Made by a program: the position numbers and the translations under genes. From positions 1 through 64,000 of the forward strand of contig NZ_QEQK01000017.1 in NCBI RefSeq assembly GCF_003151135.1: 64,000 bases of DNA, written 5' to 3'. Source of the DNA: Abyssibacter profundi. GTDB taxonomy: Bacteria; Pseudomonadota; Gammaproteobacteria; Nevskiales; OUC007. Positions 43,201 to 51,521 of this stretch are shown here, one piece after another (within the stretch, counting starts at the first letter, position 1; each line of letters opens with the position of its first letter). The notes below the pieces were generated by a model. The model made no database searches, was not told where the DNA came from, and saw nothing but the letters and a program-made list of their open reading frames with translations.

Positions 43201-44822
43201 TCAAACTGTCGCAAGAGCGGACCAAGCACCTGCTCTCCATCCATGGCTGGTCAGGCGTCCTGCTGGGCTTGCTGCTCTACGCAGTCATCTGCACCGGGAC
43301 GGTGGCCGTGTTCTCGACCGAGATTGGTGACTGGTCCAACCCCCTCGCTACCCCTTCTGAAACCGGCCTGCCCAGCGGTATCAACACCCTGGTGCAGACT
43401 CTGGCCGACCAGGTCGATCCGGCGTATCGGGAGGAGTTCTTTCTGTTCTCGTCTGCCGGTGGTCGACTGATGCTCCAGTTCGAAGGTCATCAGCCTGCAA
43501 GCCCGACGCCCGGATCAAGCGAGCCGGCACCGCACTACGGTGTGCTCTACGCAATCGATCCAAATCGGCTGCAGGTGATCAACCGTGTGGAAGGGCCGGA
43601 AGCGGTGTTGGACGAGGCCCGTCACGTCGCTGACGCGCTGGCGGATTTTTTTGTCGAGTTGCATGTTCGCCTGCATATTCCCAGCCCCTGGGGTTTATTT
43701 GTCACCGGCGTCCTCGGTTTGATCATGATGGTGGCTGCAATCACGGGGTTTCTTGTTCACCGACACCTGATACGCGAACTCTTCACCATCCGCCGTCATA
43801 AGGATGGGCTGCTGCGGGCCCGTGACGCCCATGTCATCGCGGGCACCTGGACACTCCCCTTCGCTTTCGTGCTGGCGTTCACCGGCAGCTTCTTCAGCTT
43901 CGCAACCAGTCTGGGACTACCTGCGATGGCCATGGTGGTCTTCGAAGGTGACCAGGAACGGGCACTGGCGGAGGTGTTTGGTGAACCGGCCACCATCGAG
44001 GATCGCGATGTCCCGGTCGCCAACCTCGATGCCATCCTGAATGATGCAGAGCAACGCACAGGCGTACGCCCCAATTTTGTCGCCGGAGGCCACTGGGGCA
44101 AGGCGGGCGCTGAAATCCGCGTCTTCTCACCCGCGCGCGAGGGCATGCTAACGGGCCGCTCACCGGTTTATGCCGCCGAATCAGGACAGTTCCTGCGTGA
44201 CCAGCCGGTGCTGGTGGGTCAGCAACCGTCTGCAGGTAATACGGTGGCGGCGTTAATGGCGCCGTTGCATTTCGGACACTTCGCCGGACTGGCGTCCAAG
44301 GCTGCCTGGTTCGCGCTTGGATTCGCGGGCGCTTATGTCGCCCTGACCGGCCTGTTGCTGTGGACACAGCGTCGTGCAACCCAACCTTTCTGGCAGCGGA
44401 TGACTCGCGTCGTCCATTGGGTCGGCTATGGCTTGCCCTTGTCCATGGCCATGACCCCCTATGGCACCTTCGTGGCCCAGTCCAAGGGCTGGCCGGTGCT
44501 CAGCGCACAGTGGTGGGTCTTCGGCTGTGGCGTGTTGCTCAGTCTTTTCATTGCTGGCCTTGCCCGTAGCAGCCTACATATTCGCAGGTGCATCGTTGCG
44601 CTGACCGGCCTGGCGTTGCTCGGCTTGCCGGCCGTTCGCATGCTCACCGGAGGACCCGGGTGGGCTGAAGCCTTGAGCACCGGTCGCAACGGCATTGTGG
44701 CCGGCGATTTGGTCATGCTCTGTGGAGCCCTGGCCTGCTGGCTGCTGTGCTGGTTTGGTGCCAGACCGGCCGACCAGCGCAAACCCGTCCACGCCGCATC
44801 AACGCAGGAGGCCGTCGTATGA
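43197..44822 (+). CDS. PepSY-associated TM-helix protein
   Basis: A 541-residue inner-membrane protein of the PepSY_TM family, which includes ferric-siderophore reductase-like proteins. The first helix (SIHGWSGVLLGLLLYAVICT) carries the conserved His, and LHVRLHIPSPWGLFVTGVLG and DAHVIAGTWTLPFAFVLAFT begin further helices with paired His residues likely to bind haem. Two periplasmic PepSY-like segments lie between helices. Family knowledge suggests electron transfer for iron release from imported chelates. It overlaps both neighbours by 4 bp. The receptor remnant and possible Fur box upstream support an iron role. Confidence 0.85.
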   Translation: MIKLSQERTKHLLSIHGWSGVLLGLLLYAVICTGTVAVFSTEIGDWSNPLATPSETGLPSGINTLVQTLADQVDPAYREEFFLFSSAGGRLMLQFEGHQPASPTPGSSEPAPHYGVLYAIDPNRLQVINRVEGPEAVLDEARHVADALADFFVELHVRLHIPSPWGLFVTGVLGLIMMVAAITGFLVHRHLIRELFTIRRHKDGLLRARDAHVIAGTWTLPFAFVLAFTGSFFSFATSLGLPAMAMVVFEGDQERALAEVFGEPATIEDRDVPVANLDAILNDAEQRTGVRPNFVAGGHWGKAGAEIRVFSPAREGMLTGRSPVYAAESGQFLRDQPVLVGQQPSAGNTVAALMAPLHFGHFAGLASKAAWFALGFAGAYVALTGLLLWTQRRATQPFWQRMTRVVHWVGYGLPLSMAMTPYGTFVAQSKGWPVLSAQWWVFGCGVLLSLFIAGLARSSLHIRRCIVALTGLALLGLPAVRMLTGGPGWAEALSTGRNGIVAGDLVMLCGALACWLLCWFGARPADQRKPVHAASTQEAVV

Positions 44823-45079
44823 GCCTGGCCTGGTTGCTGGCACTGCTCAGTGCGCTTCCCATGGCCTGGCTGGCCTGGGGAGACCCCAAAAGGCTCAGGG
44901 TTTCTGGCCAACGTAGACGCAAGGCGCATGCCCCCCGTATGCGGGCGTTGCTAGCGATTGCGGCACTGCTCCCGGGTGTGAGCCTGGCCTTTCATAGCGT
45001 GGCAGCGGTGCTGATCTGGTTGGGTGCGGTGACGACACTGGGTTGGGTCATTGCCGAGGCGTTTGCACCCCGGAGCTAG
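44819..45079 (+). CDS. DUF3325-like small membrane protein
   Basis: An 86-residue protein beginning MSLAWLLALLSALPMAWLAW, with a basic loop (KRLRVSGQRRRKAHAPRMR) and two more hydrophobic segments. It resembles DUF3325, the usual third member of PepSY_TM/DUF3649 iron clusters. ATG 44819 overlaps the upstream stop by 4 bp. Its TAG stop is formed by the CTAG at 45076-45079, which is the left border of the MITE. Confidence 0.72.
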   Translation: MSLAWLLALLSALPMAWLAWGDPKRLRVSGQRRRKAHAPRMRALLAIAALLPGVSLAFHSVAAVLIWLGAVTTLGWVIAEAFAPRS

Positions 45080-45491
45080 GGAAGCACTGATCTATTCGCA
45101 CCGCCAAATTGCTGCCTGCAAACAGGCCAGGCAAGGCGCGAGGAGCGAAGTTTGGTCATTCCCAATGAACGACGAGCACCCATTCGCCGGGAGCAAATTG
45201 AAACCGCCGAAGGCGGGCGCACCGGGGGAGGCGCGTGGATGCACCGGCCAACGCAGTCTGGCCTGTTTGCAGGCGCAATCCAGACGGAACGGGCCGGGTT
45301 TCCAGCGATCCTACGTTGCGAAACGCATCCGTGCGCTTCGCCCTACGGGCCGGCCTTCAGTCGTCCGAATACGTTCCCAACGCATTCGTGTCGTTCGCTG
45401 ACTTGGAATCACCAAGCGGCACTCACTCCGCCTGGACTCGCACGCAAACCGGCTCCGTCTTGGCGGCGCGAATAGAGCAGTGTTTCCCTAG
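45076..45491. mobile_element. MITE with 24-bp terminal inverted repeats
   Basis: The ends 45076-45099 (CTAGGGAAGCACTG...) and 45468-45491 (...CAGTGTTTCCCTAG) are inverted repeats matching at 22 of 24 positions, including CTAG at each edge. CTAG is the kind of YTAR target duplicated by IS5-group elements, so the element proper is 45080-45487. Inside are further inverted copies of GCCTGCAAACAGGCCAG at 45114-45130 and 45258-45274 (17 of 17). No transposase frame exists; the internal frames are not genes. It needs a related full element for movement. Confidence 0.85.
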
Positions 45492-46027
45492 GACTTGGCG
45501 TCCAGTTCTGCGAACAGAAATGCTCTTGCCTTGACCCAGTCGCGGCGCACCGTGCGCTCGGTGACCTCCAGAATGTCGGCCGTTTCCTGCTCTGAATAGC
45601 CGGCAAAGTAACGGCACTCGACCACCCGTGCCAGCCGTTCGTTATGAGCGGCCAAGCGCACCAACGCCGCATCGATGCCCAGAGTCATATTGGGATCGTC
45701 GTGGCTGCCCGGCACGATGTCGGCCATCCCCGTCTTGTCCAGCGACAACGGGACCTCACCAGACCCGCGCTTTTCCGCAAGTCGGGCCCTGGCCTCGTCG
45801 ACCAGAACCTGGCGCATCGCGGCCGCCGCGGTCCGTAGAAAATGCTGCCTGGAATGCCAAAGGTCCGAACGCATGAGCTTGAGGTAGCTCTCGTTGACCA
45901 ATGCGGTCGTATCGACCCCGCCGCCCACGCGACGCCGCTGCTTGCGGGCTTCCTGCCGCAGCTGCTGGTAGAGCGCCGAAAAGAGACCATCGGTCCCGCC
46001 AGCCGTCAGTTCACCGGTGTCTTGCAC
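45488..46027 (-). CDS. ECF-type RNA polymerase sigma factor
   Basis: A 179-residue sigma factor of the Sigma70_ECF (TIGR02999-like) group. Region 2 includes LFSALYQQLRQEARKQRRR, TTALVNESYLKLMRSD and HFLRTAAAAMRQVLVDEARA; region 4 includes LARVVECRYFAGYSEQETAD and VTERTVRRDWVKARAFLFAE. No anti-sigma gene adjoins it. Its TAG stop is supplied by the CTAG at the right edge of the MITE, and the gene is convergent with the DUF3325-like gene. The regulon is unknown. Confidence 0.9.
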   Translation of the reverse strand: MQDTGELTAGGTDGLFSALYQQLRQEARKQRRRVGGGVDTTALVNESYLKLMRSDLWHSRQHFLRTAAAAMRQVLVDEARARLAEKRGSGEVPLSLDKTGMADIVPGSHDDPNMTLGIDAALVRLAAHNERLARVVECRYFAGYSEQETADILEVTERTVRRDWVKARAFLFAELDAKS

Positions 46028-46185
46028 GCCGTTGTGTCCTCGGTCACATCTTCCGTTGGCCGGCCTAAGCTACCTTGCACTGTCTGGCCTGTGAAGAGAA
46101 TTCTTTTCTTTCAGTCCGTTTTGAACAATAGAACCCGATTCCGTCATCAATTTCAATGATGACTCTCCACGGAGGGAGTGCAGCA

Positions 46186-47385
46186 ATGGGTTTTTCTGCA
46201 ACATCGCGGCAACGTTTCCGGCCCGGTGACACGCTGATCGCTACGGCGGATGACAGCGCGAATGCGTACATCATCGAGCGCGGAGAAGTCGCGGTCTGGC
46301 GCGAAACCGCCGATGGACGAACACTGCTGGCCCGACTGGGCGAGGGGCAGATGGTGGGCGAGCTATCGCTGATCGACGGTGAAGGTCGAACCGCAACCGT
46401 CACCGCCCTGACCGAGTGCACGGTCCGAGTCGTCACCACTGAAGACTTGACCAACCACCTGGAAGGCGTCCATCCGATCATCCACACGCTGATCGATGCC
46501 CTGCTCGAGCGCATTCGCGCCAATGACCGGGCGGCTCGCGGATTCTCACTACCCGGCCTGCCGGCCAACGAAACAAAGCATGCCTCGCCGTTTTCCGGAA
46601 GCATTCGTGATGGCGCCCTGCAATTGCAGTACGAGCCGGTCATCGAGGGGCGTGGCGCCCAGACAGTGCAGTACCGCTCCACCCTGGCCTGGGTGAACGC
46701 GGCCGACGGTCGCGCGCCCGCTTCGGAACTGCTGAAAACCGAGCCGGCCGGCGACACACTCGCAGAACTCACCAGCTGGACCCTGCTCCGGGCGACGGCA
46801 GACTATGCGGCATTACGAGCGCGGACGGGGGCTGGCTGTGTCAGTGTGGCGCTCAGCCATCAACAGCTCATGGGCGACAGCCTGGTTGATGATGTGTTCG
46901 CTGCCATCTCCAATGCCTGCCTGCCACCCGAGACGCTAACGCTGGAGGTACATGAGGCAGACCTGCCGGAACCCGGCTCGCGCGTAGCCGAGCGCTTGCT
47001 GCGCTGCGTGGAAGGTGGGGTTCGACTGGCGGTGGGCCACTTCGGACAGCGGATGGCCCCGATTGCCCGGCTGGTCGATTTGCCTATTCAGCAGGTCATG
47101 ATCGATCCCAACATGCTGCGAGACGCCACCCACGCCCTGACGCTGGTCAAGGCCGTGCTCGGAATGGCCGAGCCCCTGCAATTAACACTCACCGCACAGG
47201 ACATCCAAACCGCCGAGCAGGCTGACCGGGCCCGGCGAGCCGGCATCGACCGTCTGCACAGGCCGCAGCGAGTGGATGCCGATGGCGGGGGTCTGCGCTC
47301 AGCTCGATCCGGGTTTGATGTTTCCCCCGACGACGGCCTGGTGGTCGACGGCGTGTTGAATCAACCGGCGTCGCTCGCCGGCTGA
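46186..47385 (+). CDS. Cyclic-nucleotide-binding protein with degenerate EAL domain
   Basis: A 399-residue protein. The N-terminal cNMP-binding domain (about 5-120) has RFRPGDTLIATADDSANAYI, ERGEVAVWRETADGR and GEGQMVGELSLIDGEGRTA. The C-terminal half has the outline of an EAL domain (YEPVIEGR, CVSVALSHQQL, LTLEVHEADL, HFGQRMAPIARLVDLPIQQV). The EAL triad reads RSTL, the DDFG motif reads VGHFG, and the following Lys is Met, so phosphodiesterase activity is unlikely and it probably acts as a sensor or scaffold. ATG 46186 follows GGAGGGAG; a longer frame starts at 46156. Its end overlaps the convergent atuF by 25 bp. Confidence 0.8.
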   Translation: MGFSATSRQRFRPGDTLIATADDSANAYIIERGEVAVWRETADGRTLLARLGEGQMVGELSLIDGEGRTATVTALTECTVRVVTTEDLTNHLEGVHPIIHTLIDALLERIRANDRAARGFSLPGLPANETKHASPFSGSIRDGALQLQYEPVIEGRGAQTVQYRSTLAWVNAADGRAPASELLKTEPAGDTLAELTSWTLLRATADYAALRARTGAGCVSVALSHQQLMGDSLVDDVFAAISNACLPPETLTLEVHEADLPEPGSRVAERLLRCVEGGVRLAVGHFGQRMAPIARLVDLPIQQVMIDPNMLRDATHALTLVKAVLGMAEPLQLTLTAQDIQTAEQADRARRAGIDRLHRPQRVDADGGGLRSARSGFDVSPDDGLVVDGVLNQPASLAG

Positions 47386-49355
47386 ATCTTGACCAACAGC
47401 TGTCGATTGCTGACCTGATCGCCCGCGGCCGCCTCAACCGATTCCACTTCGCCGGCCACCGGGGTGGTGAGTTGAAACTCCATTTTCATGGCTTCCAGCA
47501 CGGCCACCGTCTGCCCGGCCTCAACCGAATCACCGGCCTGCACCCGCACGTCCAACAACTTGCCGTCACTGCTGGCAACGATACGCCCATCGGCGCCGGG
47601 GGCCGCGGCCTGCGCCGGTTCCAGGGTCACGTCACGGAAGCAGTAGCTGCGGCCTTGGGCCGTTAACCAAAGCGCATCCCCGACTCGGGTGTATTCGATC
47701 CGGGCAGAAACGCCATCGATTTGCAGGCGGGTGTAGTCGGCACCAGACGCCTCGACAATGAACTCGTGCTGTTCGTCGGCTAGCGTGACCATGTACCGAC
47801 CGCCGCGTGCATGGACCAGCGTGATCGCGTGGCGCTGCGCGTCCCAGGCCACGGTCATCCCGATATCGCCGCCAGGCGCGCTGTGCCAATCTGCCAGCTC
47901 CGTGGGCAATTCGGCCTGCGCCTGCAGGCTCGCGGCATCCGAGCGATAAATCGCCAGGGCCGCCAATGCGTAAAGCAATGGCTCAGGTGCTAGCTCCGCG
48001 AGGCTTTGCTCGCTGAAATGCTGGGGCATGTAGCCGGTGTGGAAGTCGCCTGCAGCAAAATGAGGCTCAGCCAGGATGTCCTTGAGCAAATCGAGGTTGG
48101 AGACCACACCATGCAGGCGCGTGGCGGCCAGGGCCCGCAGCAGCCGGGTGCGAGCGGACTCACGGTCCTCGCCCCAGGCAATGACCTTGGCCACCATTGA
48201 GTCGTAGTACGGACTGATCTCGCCATCAGGCAACAGGCCATGGTCGACCCGAATGCCCTCACCGGAAGGAATCGTCCAGGCAGCGATCGGGCCGGTCTGC
48301 GGCACGTAACCCGTGCGCGGGTCCTCCGCGCATAGCCGGACTTCGATGGCATGGCCTCGCTGCTCAACGGCGTCCTGGGCCAGTGGAAGCGGGTCACCCT
48401 GGGCAATCCGCAGCTGCCAGGCCACCAGATCGATCCCCGTGACGAGCTCGGTCACAGGATGCTCTACCTGCAACCGGGTATTCATTTCCAAGAAGTAGAA
48501 CGCCCCATCCGCACCCAGCAAGAATTCCACCGTGCCAGCGCCGACATAGTTAATGGACCGGGCGGCAGACACTGCGGCCTCACCCATGCGCGCACGCAGA
48601 TCGGGGTCAACCGCGGGTGACGGAGATTCCTCAACGATTTTCTGATTGCGGCGCTGGACAGAGCAGTCGCGTTCGCCCAGATGAATCACGTGGCCGTGGG
48701 TGTCGCCGAAGACCTGAATCTCGACATGCCGGGCCCCAACCACGGCCTTCTCCAGAATCAGCTCGCCATTGCCGAAGGCGTTCTGCGCCTCGCTACGCGC
48801 CGAGCGGATCATGTCACCCAACTTGGAGGCATCATCACAAAGGCGCATGCCGCGCCCCCCACCGCCGGCAGCCGCCTTGATCATCACCGGCACGCCGATC
48901 TTCTCGGCTTCCGCCGTCAGCACGGCATCGTCCTGGTCACCGCCCTCATAGCCGGGAACACAGGGCACGCCCGCATCGATCATCTTGATCTTGGACTGCC
49001 GCTTGTTACCCATCAGCGTGATGGCTTCGGGCGACGGTCCGATGAACACAATGCCGGCGTCTGCGCAGGCCTGTGCAAACTCGGCGTTCTCGGCCAGAAA
49101 CCCATAACCAGGATGGATGGCATCAGCTCCGGAACGTCGAGCCGCATCGATGATCTTGTCGATGACCAGGTAGGACTCACCCACCGGCGCCGGCCCAAGA
49201 CGGACAGCCTCGTCCGCCAGGGTGACGTGGCGGGCCGCCCGGTCGGCGTCCGAGTAAACCGCGACGGTCTGGTAGCCGGCGCTGCCCGCGCCCTCGATGA
49301 CCCGACAGGCAATCTCGCCGCGATTGGCGACCAGCACTTTTGAAAAACGTCCCAT
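47361..49355 (-). CDS. atuF: Geranyl-CoA carboxylase alpha subunit (biotin carboxylase + BCCP)
   Basis: A 664-residue subunit that carboxylates biotin with ATP and bicarbonate. The biotin carboxylase part starts FSKVLVANRGEIACRVIEGA and contains KAAAGGGGRGMRL and NTRLQVEHPVTELVTGIDLV. A linker domain follows, then the biotinyl domain VLEAMKMEF with Lys624. Length is close to P. aeruginosa AtuF. The same family includes LiuD (methylcrotonyl-CoA); the AtuF call rests on gene order with atuA and on absence of leucine-pathway genes such as ivd and HMG-CoA lyase. It ends the operon, 45 bp after atuE. Confidence 0.85.
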   Translation of the reverse strand: MGRFSKVLVANRGEIACRVIEGAGSAGYQTVAVYSDADRAARHVTLADEAVRLGPAPVGESYLVIDKIIDAARRSGADAIHPGYGFLAENAEFAQACADAGIVFIGPSPEAITLMGNKRQSKIKMIDAGVPCVPGYEGGDQDDAVLTAEAEKIGVPVMIKAAAGGGGRGMRLCDDASKLGDMIRSARSEAQNAFGNGELILEKAVVGARHVEIQVFGDTHGHVIHLGERDCSVQRRNQKIVEESPSPAVDPDLRARMGEAAVSAARSINYVGAGTVEFLLGADGAFYFLEMNTRLQVEHPVTELVTGIDLVAWQLRIAQGDPLPLAQDAVEQRGHAIEVRLCAEDPRTGYVPQTGPIAAWTIPSGEGIRVDHGLLPDGEISPYYDSMVAKVIAWGEDRESARTRLLRALAATRLHGVVSNLDLLKDILAEPHFAAGDFHTGYMPQHFSEQSLAELAPEPLLYALAALAIYRSDAASLQAQAELPTELADWHSAPGGDIGMTVAWDAQRHAITLVHARGGRYMVTLADEQHEFIVEASGADYTRLQIDGVSARIEYTRVGDALWLTAQGRSYCFRDVTLEPAQAAAPGADGRIVASSDGKLLDVRVQAGDSVEAGQTVAVLEAMKMEFQLTTPVAGEVESVEAAAGDQVSNRQLLVKIQPASDAG

Positions 49356-49400
49356 GTTGCGTCCTCGTCTCCTCGATGCCCGGCCTCGCGGCCCGGCTGG

Positions 49401-50216
49401 CTAGTCCTTGGCGGCCCAGTTCGGCAGCCGTTTTTCGATAAAGGCCATCGTGCCTTCGGTCCCCTCATCGCCTCGCAGGCATTCGGCAAAATCCCGTGCG
49501 GCGTCATCCAGCAAATCGTCAGGATCGGCGCGAGACACGCCGAGCATGATGCGTTTGGTCACGGCATTGGCCTGCGGCGCACACCGACGGATTTGGTCGA
49601 GTACCTCGTCCAGCCGGGCCTCCAGAGAGGCCGCGTCCGATTCGACGAAATGCACCAAGCCCAGGCGGGCCGCCTCGGCACCGTCAAATCGACCGCCGCA
49701 AACACCCAGGCGACGTGCCTCGGTCAACCCGACTCGCTCCACCACGAAGGGTGCGATCTGGGCCGGCGGCAATCCCAGGCCGGTTTCGGGCAGCCCGAAC
49801 CGGGCGTCTGCAACGGCGATGGCCACATCGCTGACACAGCAAAGGCCAAACCCGCCACCCAGCACGGCGCCTTCGATCAGCGCGATCGTGGCCTGTGGTG
49901 CCTCGTTGACCTTGCGCAGCATGGTTCCGAAGGCCCGTGAATAGTCGATCACCGGGTCGGAATGCTGGGTGCGAGGCGCCTGCCGGGCAGAGGCCATGTC
50001 CTTGATATCACCCCCTGCACAGAAATTGCCGCCGGCCCCGCGCAGTACGACAGCGCGGATCGACCGATCCTCCGCAATGGCATCGAAGGTGTTGCAAAGG
50101 TCGTTCAGCAAACCGACCGACATGGCATTGCGGGCGTCCGGTCGGTTGAAGGTGAAATGCAGGACTCCCGAGCGGAGCTCGACCAGGGCATTCGGGGTTT
50201 CGGGCAATGTGGTCAT
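49401..50216 (-). CDS. atuE: Enoyl-CoA hydratase (isohexenylglutaconyl-CoA hydratase)
   Basis: A 271-residue crotonase-fold protein. The oxyanion-hole segments are LRGAGGNFCAGGDIKDMASA and IEGAVLGGGFGLCCVSDVAI, followed by FGLPETGLGLPPAQIAPFVV. In the atu pathway AtuE hydrates isohexenylglutaconyl-CoA after carboxylation; the leucine counterpart LiuC is similar in sequence. GGAG precedes ATG 50216 closely and the gene follows atuD by 11 bp. Position between atuD and atuF matches the P. aeruginosa order. Confidence 0.83.
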   Translation of the reverse strand: MTTLPETPNALVELRSGVLHFTFNRPDARNAMSVGLLNDLCNTFDAIAEDRSIRAVVLRGAGGNFCAGGDIKDMASARQAPRTQHSDPVIDYSRAFGTMLRKVNEAPQATIALIEGAVLGGGFGLCCVSDVAIAVADARFGLPETGLGLPPAQIAPFVVERVGLTEARRLGVCGGRFDGAEAARLGLVHFVESDAASLEARLDEVLDQIRRCAPQANAVTKRIMLGVSRADPDDLLDDAARDFAECLRGDEGTEGTMAFIEKRLPNWAAKD

Positions 50217-50227
50217 GTGGATCTCCT

Positions 50228-51397
50228 TCAGCCTGACTTGCGCTTGCCGCCCAGACCCAGCCGCTTGCTGATAATTTGCAGCATGACTTCATCCGCGCCC
50301 CCGCCAATCGAGTGCAGGCGCAGGTCGCGATAGAACTGGGCCACGGTGGACTCCCACATGAAGCCCTGACCGCCCCAGAACTGCAGCGAGGCATCGCAGA
50401 CCTCACGCGCCACCCGCGCACTCTTGAGCTTGGCCATGGAGGCCAGCAGCGTCACGTCCTCACCGGCCAGCAACGCGCCCACGGCCTTGTCGATAATGCC
50501 GCGCACGGCCTCGATCTCGGTGGCCAGCTCGGCGAGCCGGAACTGCACGTACTGGTTGTCCAACACGCTCTGCCCGAAGGCCTTACGGCCGCGGGTGTAG
50601 TCGATGGTGTCGTCCAGCACCCGGTCCATGGCCTTGAGGATGCTGGCCGATAGAAACAGCCGCTCTTCCTGGAACTGCATCATCTGGTAGACGAAACCCT
50701 TGCCCTCCTCGCCAATCAGATGCTTGGCCGGCACACGCACGTCATCGAAAAAAATGATCGCCGTGTCCGAGCTGCGCTGACCGAGCTTGTCGAGCTTGGT
50801 CGTGCGGTCCACACCCTTGGCGTCCAGCGGGATGACGATGAGCGACTTGTTTCCGTGGCGGCTGCTGGGGTCGGCGTCCCCTGTGTTGACCAGGGTGCAG
50901 GCCCAATCAGCCTGGGTGCCATTGGTAATCCACTGCTTGGAGCCGCTGATGACGTACTCATCGCCCTCGCGCCGGGCGGTGGTCTTGATCCCCGCCACAT
51001 CGGAGCCTGCCCCCGGTTCGCTGACGGCGATGGCAGCCACCTGATCCCCGGCGACCGCAGGCTTGAGAAAATGATCCTTCAGAAAATCGGAGCCGAAGCG
51101 GGCCAGCGCCGGCGTCGCCATATCGGTCTGCACGCCGATGGCCATCGGAATCCCGCCGCAGGTGCAGGCACCAAGCGCTTCGGCGAACTCCATTTGGTAG
51201 CTGTAATCCAGCCCCATGCCGCCCACCTCTTCGGGCTTGTTGATGCCCAGAATTCCGAGGTCGCCCATTTTCTTGAAGACTTCATGGGCGGGGAACACGC
51301 CGTCGCGCTCCCATTCGGCCACATGTGGGTTGATTTCATCGACGACGAACCGTTCGACGGTCCGATAGATTTCCTGATGTTCGTGCGTGCGCTGCAT
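50228..51397 (-). CDS. atuD: Acyl-CoA dehydrogenase (citronellyl-CoA dehydrogenase)
   Basis: A 389-residue flavin acyl-CoA dehydrogenase. It contains AIAVSEPGAGSDVAGIKTTA, YVISGSKQWITNGTQADWAC, QMMQFQEERLFLSASILKAM and the C-terminal LQFWGGQGFMWESTVAQFYR and DLRLHSIGGGADEVMLQII. AtuD oxidises citronellyl-CoA to geranyl-CoA and passes electrons to ETF, whose genes lie in the same run. GGAG precedes ATG 51397. Liu-pathway isovaleryl-CoA dehydrogenase is the main alternative, disfavoured by context. Confidence 0.85.
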   Translation of the reverse strand: MQRTHEHQEIYRTVERFVVDEINPHVAEWERDGVFPAHEVFKKMGDLGILGINKPEEVGGMGLDYSYQMEFAEALGACTCGGIPMAIGVQTDMATPALARFGSDFLKDHFLKPAVAGDQVAAIAVSEPGAGSDVAGIKTTARREGDEYVISGSKQWITNGTQADWACTLVNTGDADPSSRHGNKSLIVIPLDAKGVDRTTKLDKLGQRSSDTAIIFFDDVRVPAKHLIGEEGKGFVYQMMQFQEERLFLSASILKAMDRVLDDTIDYTRGRKAFGQSVLDNQYVQFRLAELATEIEAVRGIIDKAVGALLAGEDVTLLASMAKLKSARVAREVCDASLQFWGGQGFMWESTVAQFYRDLRLHSIGGGADEVMLQIISKRLGLGGKRKSG

Positions 51398-51521
51398 CGC
51401 TGTCTCCGCTAGTTATCTGCGCTGATTCTGGGTGTGGCAACCGCCAACGGATGGTTGGCGAGCCCGATCGCACCTCCGCGCGAGCCGGGCGGTCGTGATG
51501 ACCTGCCCGAGTCCTGATGGT

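Noticed and set aside
45152-45475. 107-codon frame inside the MITE
   Set aside because: It lies wholly within a non-autonomous repeat element, crosses its inverted repeats and has no family signature; such frames are typical artefacts of repeated DNA.
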